Assembly: GCF_026151205.1 (NCBI RefSeq)
Contig: NC_087077.1
Coordinates: forward strand, 2,976,001 to 3,040,000
Reading direction: 5' to 3'
Length of the DNA stretch: 64,000 nucleotides
Source: Bolinopsis microptera
Taxonomy: Eukaryota; Ctenophora; Tentaculata; Lobata; Bolinopsidae
Positions 11,751 through 22,880 of the stretch are shown piece after piece (within the stretch, counting starts at the first letter, position 1; each line of letters starts with the position of its first letter). Under the pieces are notes generated by a model. It had not been told where the DNA came from, ran no database searches, and worked only from the letters and a program-made list of their open reading frames with translations. Position numbers and translations under genes: made by a program.

Positions 11751-13560
11751 CGCCGTGTTTTATATTTGAGAGCTGTTGCTTATCAGATGGCATACTGTAC
11801 CTTCTGGTTCGAGGATTCCGTCGTCAAAATTTGAAAATTCCACGCCCATTCTAAATTAAAACACCTATGGCTATTGTTTTCAGAGACGGTAGATTATTAA
11901 ATGTTGCATCTGATCTGAAAGTTTCACGTGAATTTGGTTTTTATGGTTTTGCAGCCGTACAAAACGGTTTTACATAAACGGTTTATTAAACCCCAATCCC
12001 AACCCTAACCCTAACCATAACCCCGAAGCTAACCATAACGGCATAACCCTTACCACAACTAGGTAGTGCGCCATCGACAAAAAGCCGCGCGTGCCGACTG
12101 TAGGATGGTTTTTTAGCGCTAATTTTGGCCAGCACAATTTTCTTCAAACAAATAGATATTAAGTATCCTTCCCAACCTCCGATTGCAGCAAAAATTGGTA
12201 AGCTTACTCATAGACTTACAAGGAAAGTGTCCGAAAAGTTTAAAGCATATCCATTTCCAACCATCAGACATTATGTTACAGCTAAAAGCAGCGTATTTTG
12301 CCCCATTTTGATCACTTTATCAACTCCGATATCCACCAAATGTTTCAGACAGTTGTGAAAGCCCTATTGGAAGGTCGTCGCCAATTTTCAGAATGATCTC
12401 ATTTAAGGAACTGAAGATATATCCAAATAATACGACAAAAATCAACGAATTTGGTCAAATTTGGTCAAATTACGCGAGTTTTACAGCTAATTTTGCTCCA
12501 AAAGCCGCGCACCATCAAATATGGCACCTAGGCGAAACTCACTGATCTTTCCAAAAAGGTATGACAAATTTGGTATTGTGAAAATTCTCACAGTCTCTAG
12601 AAAACAATAGTACTAAAATTTTCAAAATCCGAGCAAGTTTATTTTTATGGTGCACCCCCTACCGCAACCCTAACCCTAATCCGAGCCCTAAACAATCGAA
12701 TTCATGTTTTACTAGCCTTTCACTGTTCACGTGACCAAAACGGTTTTTTGCCCATAACTCTCCGTGGAAGCATTTTTACCCTACGTCATGTGGGGTGATT
12801 CGGAATCAGCGCAGCGTCCAAAAATACGCCGATTCAGATCAATTTCACACCCTTAAAATTTGGGCGAGCGATTTAGTAGGAGCGGATTATGTGACACCGT
12901 GACACGACACCTTAATTGGGCAGCCTTAACGATTCTCATAATGTTTAATGGGTTGGTTAACGGGGTGACCTTATCACGTGATTAGGTAAGCCAATCACCT
13001 GATCACACGTAATGAATTAACTCGTTATGCTTCGTATCTCCGCCATACGAGAAGCTACAACTGTAATTTGTTCAGGACAAACGTAATTCGAATGGCCAAA
13101 CACAATTCAATAAAATTTAGCTCGTTCCGACTATCCAAACTATCAAATAAATGTAAAAATGAACCTTCATTTGAAATAAATGAACTCTAATATTTTTCGA
13201 TTTGACAAATTCCTCGAACCAGTGGTGCCCTGGTGGTAGTAAGTAGTACCAGAATTAATATGTATTTTAAAAGATAATCTTATTTTATTTTATAAAATAA
13301 TTCGTGAAGTTCTAAGAAACACATAAATTTTATACAAGTGAAACAAGCTCATTGGGCTTTTTGATATCGGAAAAAATGATATCGAATTAATGAATGCTGT
13401 TGTAAAAAGGAACAACAGCATTATAAAGTAATTTTTTTGGATTTTGTTTTTTTTGTTTTTTCTTTGATTTTGCCTCTTTTAACATTTTTTTGGTTTTTTT
13501 CTGGTTTATGAATAATAACAAGAAACGATTAATGCATATCCTATCCCATGACTGTGGTGT
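11751..13560. other. Gene-free repeat-derived region with interstitial telomere-like patches
   Basis: No supportable exon. Degenerate CCCTAA-type runs occur at about 11993-12030 and 12662-12690 (accctaaccctaa), resembling TTAGGG telomere repeats. Several CG-rich fragments (aaaagccgcgcg) repeat within 12080-12520. 12900-13450 is plain AT-rich sequence. Confidence 0.45.
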
Positions 13561-13574
13561 CTGCAGTTGCTGCT

Positions 13575-14345
13575 GCAGAGCGTGTCAGAGCATGTGTCAG
13601 AGCGTGTGTCCGAGCGTGTGTCAGAGCGTATGTCAGACCGTGTGTCCGACCGTGTGTCCGAGCGTATTTCATAGCGTGTGTCCGAGTGTTATGTCCGAGC
13701 GTATGTCAGACCGTGTGCCCAAGCGTATTTCAGAGCGTGTGTCAGAGCGTATGTCAGCGTGTGTCAGACCGTGTGTCCGAGTGTTATGTCCGAGTAAGCG
13801 AGCGTGTGTCAGAGCGTATTTCAGAGCGTGTGTCAGAGCGTATGTCTGGCCGTGTGTCCGAGCGTGTGTCAGACCGTGTGTCAGAGCGTATTTCAGAGCG
13901 TGTGTCAGAGCGTGTGTCCGGGCGTATGTCAGAGCGTGTATCAAAGCGTATGTCAGAGCGTGTGTCAGAGCGTATGTCTGGCCGTGTGTCCGAGCGTGTG
14001 TCAGACCGCGACTGTGTGTCCGAGCGTTATGTCCGAGCGTGTGTCAGAGCGTATATCAGAGCGTGTGTCAGACCATGTGTCAGAGCGTGTGTCAGAGCGT
14101 ATGTCAGAGCGTGAGTCCGGGCGTATGTCAGAGCGTGTGTCAGAGCGTGTGTCAGAGCGTGTGTCAGAGCGTGTGTCAGAGCGTGTGTCAGAATGTGTGT
14201 CCGGGCGTATGTCAGAGCGTGTGTCAGAGCGTATGTCAGAGCGTATGTCAGAGCGTGTGTCCGGGCGTATGTCAGAGCGTATGTCAGAGCGTGTGTCAGA
14301 GCGTATGTCAGAGCGTATGTCAGAGCGTGTGTCAGAGCGTATGTC
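13575..14345. repeat. 10-bp minisatellite (gtgtcagagc)
   Basis: About 77 copies of a 10-bp unit, mainly gtgtcagagc and gtatgtcagagc-type variants, with accgtgtgtccgagc variants towards the left. Because the unit lacks stop codons, long open frames (CQSV, SERV and ALTH repeats) appear on both strands. These are composition effects, with no start context, introns or flanking domains. Confidence 0.95.
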
Positions 14346-14635
14346 GGTAGACTTTTCAAACAGTAAGGCAATTATCCTGATCCCCCTGATTCTGCAGAGA
14401 TAAAATGAGATTAAATTAGGCTAGGATCCCCCCCCCCCCCTCCCCTCTGCAATAAGATCAGTGTTGCTTCAATTGATTTTTATAGATTGCAGTTACATAT
14501 TTTCAGATCAGTTGATTAGCTTTCAAGGAAAAATTATAAGTGATTGGATCACAAATGCAAAGGTATTACAAGATTCAACAAACTTAATTCGTGTACCAAA
14601 TGACTTATGAAAATTTCATTTGTTTAAAGGTTTAA
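14346..14635. other. AT-rich spacer with a poly-C tract
   Basis: Contains a run of about 13 C at 14429-14441. Otherwise unremarkable sequence downstream of the minus-strand membrane-protein gene. Confidence 0.5.
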
Positions 14636-15609
14636 CTATCCATTTACCTGTTCACGAGATCTCGTTACAAGCTGTTTCGGGAACTGGCCAGCTCCGTGAG
14701 ATGCATTGTCTCTGATTAGCAGATTATTTTCTGAGATAGATTTACGATTTCTCTGTAACTCCTCTGTTGTGTTATTTGAAGCGAATGTCACTGTCCCTGC
14801 TCCATTTGGGTAGGTGTATAGTTCGCTTTCTGATTCATTTGATGTTAAATATTGATTGAGACACTTTGAGACACTTTGAAGTTTGATCCCCTTTGTCAGT
14901 TTTCTTCTCAACTTCATTGTTTCCACAGGAGTTTATTCCATCCTCCCCTTTTGGAGGCGCCTCTTTTTTGACGACTTCTCTACCCGCCATTATGAATTTC
15001 TTCACCCGTATGGAATCTTCACTCTCGGAGATGAAAACGAGTTCATCTGGGAAGATACTCGAAGACACGTATTTGTGTTTGCGGGCACCCAAACCTACCT
15101 AAAAGAAATTACTGTTTTACAATTTATATTAAGCATGTAACAACTAACAATATTTAAGTTCCAAATAGTGTACATGAAGAGATTAAAATGCATCAAAAAA
15201 GTGATAAAATCTTGAATCAAATTGAAGTGTTGTGAAATAAAATTGAAAACGAAGCTGAATCATTCTAAAATTTTACCTTGGAACGCGCTGATCTATCCCT
15301 CTCCGTTCTCGTCTTCCATGTTTTTGACCTGCTAGTGCTATCGAGAGTCCTTGAAGCATGAAACCTTGGGTCTGGCAATCCCTGTTGTAAGGGGCCTTGT
15401 TGTGGTGGCTTTTCTTTAGGAACTTGTAGTCCCCCTTCCAAGTCAATTTCGTTGAAGACCTCCGAAATTTTGTTCACTGTACGGATGTGAAGTCCGATGA
15501 CGAGGAATCCTAGAGCCAATACCAATACTCCTAGAAGAATCACAGCTGCAGATAACTGATTGATCTCATTTCCAGTGAGCACTGCTGCACTTGTACTTAA
15601 ATTTACCAT
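14636..15609 (-). CDS. Single-pass membrane protein gene, 2 exons seen, frame broken by a 10-bp duplication
   Basis: Exon 1 is 15609-15277 (ATG at 15609, 111 codons, phase 0 donor AAG-GTAAAA). Exon 2 starts at 15098 after a clear acceptor (ttcttttag). Residues about 19-41 (LSAAVILLGVLVLALGFLVI) form one membrane helix after a 17-residue N-terminus, followed by a basic, Pro/Ser/Arg-rich tail. In exon 2 the frame meets TGA at about 14835, just after a perfect 10-bp tandem duplication (14858-14877). With one copy the downstream frame, open to 14636, joins on, and that stretch has protein-like composition. A possible donor (CAG-GTAAAT) at its end means more exons may exist. The family is not recognised. 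Its layout is broadly like the antisense gene at 4.5-7.8 kb, but I see no clear sequence similarity. Confidence 0.6.
14858..14877. repeat. Perfect 10-bp tandem duplication inside a coding exon
   Basis: gagacacttt occurs twice in direct succession. On the minus strand it lies in exon 2 of the 14.6-15.6 kb gene and changes the reading frame, so that a stop follows within about 25 nt. Confidence 0.9.
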
Positions 15610-16305
15610 TATCAGTCAGCTTTTTATAAGTTAAAGAGCAATTGGAAGTGAAAGATAAATAAATGAGCGTGCACGCGTACCGCGCATAAATTGCAGCCAA
15701 CATCGCCATGGTAACCGCGGCATCCACGTGCAAACGCCAAACATGATACATAGCCGGCTTATCTGTTGTCCCTAAGGTCAAATAGCTGCCAAAAAATGTG
15801 GACTCCAGAGTATAGGCTGTCGTAAAGAGTTTGAGTCAATTATTACGAGCGTCAAATTGGTGGGCTGAGCTGGTCAACCAATTAAAAGCAGAGATTTAAC
15901 CTAAATTACTCGGATTTTCAATGTTCAAGACACAATAAATATGCGATACCATCGCGAGTTGAAAGGACTTTCAACAGTGTGTCCTTGCACCTAAAAGTTC
16001 ACAATGATACACGCACTTAAGTGCAACCCTGCGGTTTCTTTGCGTTCGCGACTATACCCATTTGTGATTCCACTGTGTAGCATCAGGTATGACAAATCAT
16101 ATATCTTCGTAAAGTACATCCTCTGACTAGGAGATCACAAGTTTAATCAGTTCTGGAGACTGTTCCTGGACAGAGTTATGACGGTTTAAAGCTTCCGTGC
16201 CGCGCAATAGCCCCAAAATGGTTAAACATGTACACCGTCGTAGAATAACTTTGCATAGGGAATGCGCGAGCACGACAATATAATAGTTAATTTTGATTTT
16301 CGGCC
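15610..16305. other. Intergenic, upstream of the minus-strand membrane-protein gene
   Basis: No exon is supportable. It probably contains that gene's promoter. No defined motif is convincing. Confidence 0.4.
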
Positions 16306-16309
16306 TCCG

Positions 16310-16384
16310 GCACTATAGCCTAGTTGGCTAAGAGGGCGATTGACCGTGCTAGCTGAGGGTTCGAATCCCGGTCTGACCTTTAAT
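16310..16384 (+). mobile_element. tRNA-derived sequence (probable SINE head)
   Basis: Has RNA polymerase III internal promoter motifs: an A-box-like tagcctagttggctaagagg and a B-box gggttcgaatcccgg with the expected spacing. The acceptor and anticodon stems do not pair well, so it is unlikely to be a functional tRNA and is better explained as a tRNA-derived SINE or pseudogene. Confidence 0.5.
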
Positions 16385-16389
16385 TTAGT

Positions 16390-17840
16390 TTGAAATGAAA
16401 CAAGTTGTTTACTATTTTCATCAAAAAGCTTCTCTAGCTCTAGTGTTAGGTTAATATTGATTAGTTAATCATATTACAAGTTGTACTATAGGATGAAATG
16501 CACAATTAGAAATTGGAAAGCAGCCATACGCAAAGCGTCTTTATGCTACAATATTATAGTAATAACATTGTTTGTCTCAGATAATTTTTAAATAAAAGAA
16601 GCGACCAGCATCGCATCTTCATCGATTAGTTCGGAGTCGTCGCTATATTCAGCTATAACATTGATTTTTAATTGATGCTATAGCAGATATGAGCAGCTTT
16701 TATCAGTCTGATTTGGTAGGTTTTGGGCTGGGCCCAGTTTGCTAAGGATTCTGTTTCTATCTGTTGTAAAACTTGATGGTCTGCTGTGAAATGAAGCTCT
16801 GGATTGGTCTTTTAAATGCCTTTCTCAACGACAATCCCTCCTTAGCAGTTACTTATATTAAAACTTTTTATTCGGACTATTGTCTATTGACATGTAGTGT
16901 CTGGAGAAGGAGGGCAACGAAGGAGCACTTCTCAGTTGTACAGTGGGCATTTCTAGACGCTGCTATCCATTACCTTCGACATCTGAAACAGATTTTAATA
17001 TAAGCAACTAATTAATAATACGGGTGAGACTTAAGTTTCAGTAAAATTAAATCTGACACTTGAGTGCAGTAACGAGAGAAATCCAGTGCATCTCAAACTG
17101 CTAAACTTGGCTTACTGTTGAAAATCGTGACCTGGAATTGTTGAAATCTTTGATAATTCCCGCCTCCAAGATCAGAGTTGCTTTTACGTCCTCTTAAGAG
17201 GCTATCGAGATTCCACACTGTGTATGCTCTGTTCTCTGTACTTCCGGAGGTTGTATAAACCTGAGAAATCAAACAGTTCAATACCAGAGAGAATGCTGAA
17301 GACTCAGAAAGTTGTCCAAAAAATACACAAATCCGAATTTTTCTCTTTAGTAGCGATTTGAGACAAAATTTACCTTCTTTCGGACTGAATTTTTAACTGA
17401 ATTGAAGTATAAACGATTACCTCTACAATAGTATTAATTACTTAATTAAGTTATCATCAGAAGTCAAGTTATGGTTGACTTTAAAGCTTGAAAAGGCTAA
17501 AATTTAAAAAAACTTTGCTCAATGACGCGCGGCTCAGAAATGCGCGTGTTATGCTCGCGCAATTATTGCTTACAATTTTCTTTCATTCGGCAAAAAAATA
17601 ACTGTGACCAACATACATGTTATAAAACTCTGCCTTAAATCCTGGAATGTTCTGGAATTATAGAGGGTGCAAGGATTTAGGATCGTCATCAATGTCCCGC
17701 CAAATCCAAACTTTTTCCTGTCGCATATTATCACAAATACGGCGTGTACAATTTTTGCGCGTAATAAACCTAGATTCGTTCTGGCGAATAACGAAGCCTC
17801 TAGTTCACATCCAATGAGCGGGCTTATGAAGGAAAGATTT
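16390..17840. other. Intergenic, no gene seen
   Basis: Low-complexity AT-rich sequence. The short open frames here have neither splice sites nor recognisable protein motifs. Confidence 0.4.
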
Positions 17841-17844
17841 CGAG

Positions 17845-18430
17845 TTGAGAAGACGTCAGATGGCATCTTGGGTTCTTGGAGTATTCAAAGACAGAACAAC
17901 ACCTGTAATGCTCCAGCTCTATAAATCCCTGATAAGGTCCAGAGTGGAGTACTGCTGCCCGCTTTGGAATCCAAACAAGATCTATAATATCCAGTCTATC
18001 GAGAGCATACAACGACAGTTCACTAGACGGATTCTAGGGCTCAGAGACACCGATTATTGGAATAGACTGAAGGAACTGAAACTTACATTACTGAGCTGCA
18101 AAGACGCCGAGAACGCTACACCATGATACATCTGTGGAAAGTTCTCCAGGGTATATGTCCAAATGACCTAGATGTACAGTTCAGAGAGAATGCCAGACTG
18201 GGAGTTAAAGTTATACTCCGGGAGTAATACTCCCTTCTCTCACAAAAAAAGCATCAGCTGGTGCACGCTCCACCTACGATCACTCATTCGCAGTGAGAGC
18301 TTAAGAGAGGGGGCTTTGTTCACATGACTATGAGACACGATAACATCAGAGACTTCATGGAACAGCTGCACCAGAATGCAAGACCTTTTAAAGAAACTTA
18401 TGTACAACTACAATAATACAATAATACCCC
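17845..18430 (+). mobile_element. 5'-truncated non-LTR retrotransposon fragment (reverse transcriptase 3' end)
   Basis: The frame from 17845 gives VMLQLYKSLIRSRVEYCCPL, W-NP and IQRQFTRRILGL followed by YWNRLKELKL. This is the thumb and post-RT region typical of Jockey/CR1-type LINEs. A frameshift near 18095 moves the continuation (RRRERYTMIHLWKVLQGICP, NDLDVQFRENARLG) into another frame. The tail ends in an aataataca-type repeat near 18420. Dead copy. Confidence 0.8.
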
Positions 18431-18600
18431 GATTTACTGCGGAGTTTGAGAGAAGAGAAAAAGGCAACAGCCACGGTAAATCGGGGTTCTGATTGTCAAC
18501 ATTTTGTTTGTTAAGTCCTAAATGAGGAAAAGGACATAGCCGCGGTAGCCGGTAAATCGGGGCGCGATAAACCGAGGTTTTACTGTACTAAGATTGCTGA
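18430..18600. repeat. Repeat with a pogo/Tigger-like end
   Basis: Contains two copies of a ggtaaatcggggt/cgcg motif and ends, read on the minus strand, tacagtaaaacctcggttta, which resembles a pogo-type terminal repeat (cagtaaaacctcg). Only one end was recognised. Confidence 0.35.
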
Positions 18601-18707
18601 AAAAAGGTATGGCTCATACAGCAACGTTGCCAACTGGATTCGAACCAAAATAAGTTTTCCTTGTCTGGCATCAATTAAGAATTATTTCAATTGGTCACTC
18701 AGTGACT

Positions 18708-18755
18708 GAGCTATTAAGGCCAACGTATGCCCACTGACTTTTGGCCCACCCTGTA
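18708..18755 (-). mobile_element. Mariner-like terminal inverted repeat (right partner)
   Basis: Reverse complement of the end at 11701-11750 with few mismatches (acg for gtg in the middle). Ends with CCCTG-TA, again next to a TA dinucleotide. May be a solo remnant rather than the partner of the left copy. Confidence 0.55.
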
Positions 18756-19010
18756 TTGTGTATGTTGTAGCGCGATGCACTACTGGGCCGCGCCGCGCAT
18801 CTTCTGTCTTCTCGCAACCGGCCTTCAGTATATCGGCGAGATGCACCACTGGGCTTTACCGAGCTGCGAAGGATTGACAATTGACATCGTCAATCAAGTT
18901 GCATTGCGGGTGAGATTTTCAGTAAAAACTGTAAAATTTCGGTCCTGGAAATTTGGTTTCATACCAATACCATACATCATCAAATTCAATTAATTGATTT
19001 ATTGGTCCAA

Positions 19011-19095
19011 TACATAACTTACCTTGGGACCCCAGGCTATTATGTTCATGAACTGAATAGAGATTCGTCGGAATGACAGGCTGAGCGCCGCCCAG
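19011..19095. repeat. Dispersed repeat family member
   Basis: Core ggaccccaggctattatgtt, then a variable part, gaataaagattcg, ggaatgacaggctgagcgcc and gc.cagtaa. Further copies are at about 19533-19570 (partial), 27365-27445, 28090-28175 and 43310-43380. It looks like a short non-autonomous element. No pol III boxes are recognised. Confidence 0.65.
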
Positions 19096-19129
19096 TAAAT
19101 ACATAACACCTATGGGCAAAAAACTGTTT

Positions 19130-19560
19130 TGGTCACGTGACAGGATTAAGTTAAACCGTAAACGCGAATTGAATTGTTTAGGGTTAATGTTATTTAATTG
19201 ACGATGTCAATTCATGGCAGCTCGGCGCGGCACAGAAGCGCATTTCGCCGATCTAGTTGCTGTGAGAAGCCTCATTGAGTGCGCGGCGCGGCACAGTAAC
19301 GCATTGCGCTACAAAATGTTATGTGTTATGGATTGCTTTAATATATAACCAGAGCCCTTTCGCTTGCAGTAGCGCGCAACCGCTGAAACAAGCCCGTCAC
19401 GCAGCTCGCGTAGACTCATGGCTTGGTAAATATTATATGATATAGATACTGATAGTTTCAGGGTTATATTAGGGAGAGCAAAATAACATAAACCCAAATG
19501 AATAGGTTTTGAATCTGAATCTTACCTGTACTGGGGACCCAAGGCTATTATATTTATGTT
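19130..19560. other. Gene-free spacer with short CG-rich repeats
   Basis: Two copies of a cggcgcggcacag-type motif are at about 19220 and 19283. Nothing else can be supported. Confidence 0.4.
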
Positions 19561-19912
19561 CATAATTAAATTTGACCAAAACCCATAATCATGGGTAGAG
19601 TGAACCGCTGCCAGTGTCTCTCTTTTCCAAACAAAAGAAAATGATATTAATTTAAGGAACCGTCCGCAAATGCAAATTGATACCGAGAATGAAATCGGTC
19701 GCTCGCTTTTTCCATTCAATAAGCTTTATTACAATACGTAAGCCGTGAATGAATGGGAAAAGCGAGCGACCGATTTCATTCTCGGTATCAATTTGCATTT
19801 GCGGACGGTTCCTTAAATTAATATCATTTTCTTTTGTTTGGAAAAGAGAGACACTGGCAGCGGTTCACTCTACCCATACCATGATTATGGGTTTTGGTCA
19901 AATATCATCTCT
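19560..19912. repeat. Large near-perfect palindrome (about 150-bp arms)
   Basis: The sequence from about 19563 to 19718 is repeated as its reverse complement from about 19748 to 19907, with a spacer of about 30 bp containing aataagctttattacaat. The same peptide-like frame (MNGKSERPISFSV and onward) therefore appears once on each strand. Arms differ by only a few bases and one 4-bp indel. It could be a foldback transposon or a recent inverted duplication. Confidence 0.9.
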
Positions 19913-19919
19913 TTTTGAT

Positions 19920-22200
19920 TATAATGTCAGGATAATTTACACAGTCGAAACTTAATAAGGAGGTAATTTCAACGATTTCGAAATTTTACCTTTGAAAACG
20001 TTTCCTTGTGTTTAGGTAGGCATATCTGTCAATAACAGACTGAATATTGCACTTTTTACTCATTCAAGTTGGCATTAAATTCATATATAATGCCATTTAA
20101 ATATCGTGGGAAAGCAGAATATATTCGAAATCACGAACGAGCAAAATTCTCACCTTTCGCACGTGCAAACTTTGAGCGGACGTTGCGTGCGCATAAAATA
20201 TTGAATCACCATAAATTTTTGCATAGTGGTATTTAATGTATAGTTTGATAAGCATGCAAAGTTTCAGAAGATTTCAAAAAGAACTTGGATCACAACGGGA
20301 CTCCAAAGTTGGTAAAAATCGTGAAAATAACAATTTTCAGTGATTTTAGCTATTTTAAATCAATTTGGGCGTGTCCCCACGTGTGCAACTTTTCGATTTT
20401 CAACTTTAAAACTAGCCTATAACACAATTTAGACCTTTAGGAAGCAAAATTGAGCTCCACAACCCAAGGGATGGCCCAACACCAGAGAATACTAATTCAC
20501 AACTTTTGTGTTTTTATAAAATTATTCTTCAAAAAAGCACTAACTTCAATAGCGAATATCTTTATGAAGGAGCAAGGTAGGAAACTTTTCCGGTAGATTT
20601 TCAGAATGCTTGAACAATTATCTAAGATGAAAATGTCCTCAGATTTTGAATAAAATTACTCCTTAATGGTGTTAAATCGATTTGAAAAGTTGTTATTTTG
20701 TCAAAAATCAAGTTTTAAAAACACTTAACTTGATGACGTCATCAAGTGATGATGATGACGTTAAATTATTTTTCGATATAATGTAAACTAAAGTATAAAC
20801 GATTATCTTTAAAACATGTGGTTCGAAATGACTGTATCTTTTATACTTTTGAATCTACGGACACTTAAAGGTAGGCTACAATTGACTGCAAAAGCGTCTA
20901 TACATATTATTATATATATACTAGAAACCCGCTAGTCGAAAGCTTTGTTCGAGGAAATTTTAAAAATCAGTTATGTTTTAATTTCTCTTCATCATACAGC
21001 TCTGTTATACAGTAGACATAATGGAATTTATTTAACAATGGCAACAGCGTTGTTAGTATTCGGATTCCCAAAACGATACTTTTTACCGCATCAAAAAATA
21101 CCAATCACAACCAAAGTTATGAATATAAGTCATAGCGTGAGCGTAAATGTGAGCTAGTTTTGAAGTTATGACGTAGCATACAGCATAACAACGCGCGTTG
21201 TTAATCTGTGGTTGCTCGCGCACGTGCATTTTAACGTTGCTACGCAACAGCGCAGTAAACCTTTGCTTAAATAACGCCATTATTCTAACGATTATTTAAC
21301 CTCACTTCCGACGTTAATTATAAAAAATTTAAAGCCTAAATCAAAATTCTAAGAATGCTATAGCCTATTCCAATCCTTTTTCTACAACCCTGCTAAAAAT
21401 GGCGAGGTTTCAACTCCATTTGCGAGCTGGGTTTGGCATCACCAGAGGGTCATTTTGAGGTCGATTTTCGGTGTTTTTTCTTCTATGTCCCCGTTGCCGG
21501 GGAAATTTCGTCAAGTTTAAAATATAATATAGATATATAGCTTCACGACAATCTGTTGTAAAACAGGGGTTCCAGAAAACCTACTTCCCGATACTCCTGA
21601 AACATGAAATTTTTTTTACAGTCGATTTGGACAAGGTCTAGACCACCCCGGCAAACGCCGCGGGCTTCATATTGCTGCGCGTGTTAAAACAAATTTTCGG
21701 CATAAATTTGTCAGGAGATCGACTGTAATTCCGTTTACGAACCTTTTAAAGATATTTGACAGTGCCGATTCTATACCTTAAAGGATTTTCAATAGTGCCG
21801 AGGAAAAATAAAACATCAAATTCATTCATCTGAATATTAGTAAAGGTTATAATGATATCAAATCAAGATTTCAAACGCGTACAATCATTAACTCTAATCA
21901 AGTATTGTCAACTGTGATTAAAGATCATAGCAAAGTATGCTATCCTATATGTAAGCTACAATGAGGAAGAAACAGCATTATACAACAGTATTACAATAAT
22001 AAATATATGGATAATACCAAAATGTAACTATTACTGCTAATAAATACAGTTTAAAGATAAACTTATCAAATTTAAAATTGACACGAAACTAATGCGCGGT
22101 TTATATTAGAATGCAACACAAACACTAAACACATCAGATAGAAACAAAAAAAGATATCTCGCACTGTCAGTCATTACATATTACAATTATATAAATAACA
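19920..22200. other. Intergenic, no gene seen
   Basis: AT-rich DNA. A ccccggcaaacgccgcgg-containing segment at about 21640-21690 recurs inverted at about 27005-27060, so part of this stretch belongs to a repeat family. Confidence 0.4.
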
Positions 22201-22216
22201 CCGAAGAACTCATATA

Positions 22217-22487
22217 TCAACAGCTCGAGTAGCGCACACTACTATTCCAATTTGAGTGTCTGACAGTGGCAGGGGAAGCGTCCAAGGTTCGATGCCGCGA
22301 CCGTGATCTTTTAAACATTTTGTGAAAGTCGTCTTTGTTTAAGAAGGTCCACTTCCAGTAGCCCATTTTCTCCCCACATAACATTTCTTCATCCTCAGTG
22401 CTCAGCAAGACCTGTTTTATTTTCCATTACAGTAATTCCATGTTCCAATGAAATCTAACTCTTCAATTTTAATATCAGCGGTCGGAT
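22217..22487 (-). CDS. Possible terminal exon of an unidentified gene, with a homopolymer frameshift
   Basis: A good acceptor (tccatatttcag) on the minus strand opens a frame reading DPTADIKIEELDFIGTWNYC, then N-G-K and a stop. A second frame directly downstream is protein-like (STEDEEMLCGEKMGYWKWTF, then NKDDFHKMFKRSRSRHRT) and ends at 22217. The two would be continuous if the A4 run near 22418 had one more A. This is either a real frameshift (pseudogene or allele) or a sequence error. No upstream exons were found and the family is not recognised. Confidence 0.3.
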
Positions 22488-22880
22488 CCTGAAATATGGA
22501 AGTGAAACTCAGTAAATTTTTACAGTCAAGTAATACTATAACTTCTATTCGTAAAATTTTACAAGATTTGTTTCCAGTTTCGGACAAATTCACAATATTA
22601 CTACATAACAACTTAGTAATGTAAGCAGTAAGGGCCCTCTCCAAATTTTAATCTGTAGAAGTGCACGTGCAAATAACACGCGGTTTCAATGCAAAAATAC
22701 GTGTGTGCTCTTGGCGCGCGCTAAAACTCTGCGCTGAAAATATTGGTTTGGTAGCACAACGAGAGTTTTAAAATTCCCGCCAATTTCAAACTCCAGAAAA
22801 AGAATCCGAAATTTTGGGACAGCTTAAAACATATTCTGATTAATGCTTTTCGACTTTATTTGTCCGTAAACTGACAACTA

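Noticed and set aside
11993-12030. True telomere
   Set aside because: Only a few degenerate CCCTAA copies in the middle of the window; interstitial repeat at most.
12125-12358. 77-codon + strand frame
   Set aside because: Starts on a non-ATG codon inside repeat-derived sequence, with no similarity or splice signals recognised.
13490-14403. Long Cys/Ser/Val-rich and Ala/Leu/Thr-rich open frames on both strands
   Set aside because: They follow from a stop-free 10-bp repeat that is open in several frames at once. No start context, domains or splice structure.
16310-16384. Functional tRNA gene
   Set aside because: A and B boxes are good but acceptor and anticodon stems do not pair.
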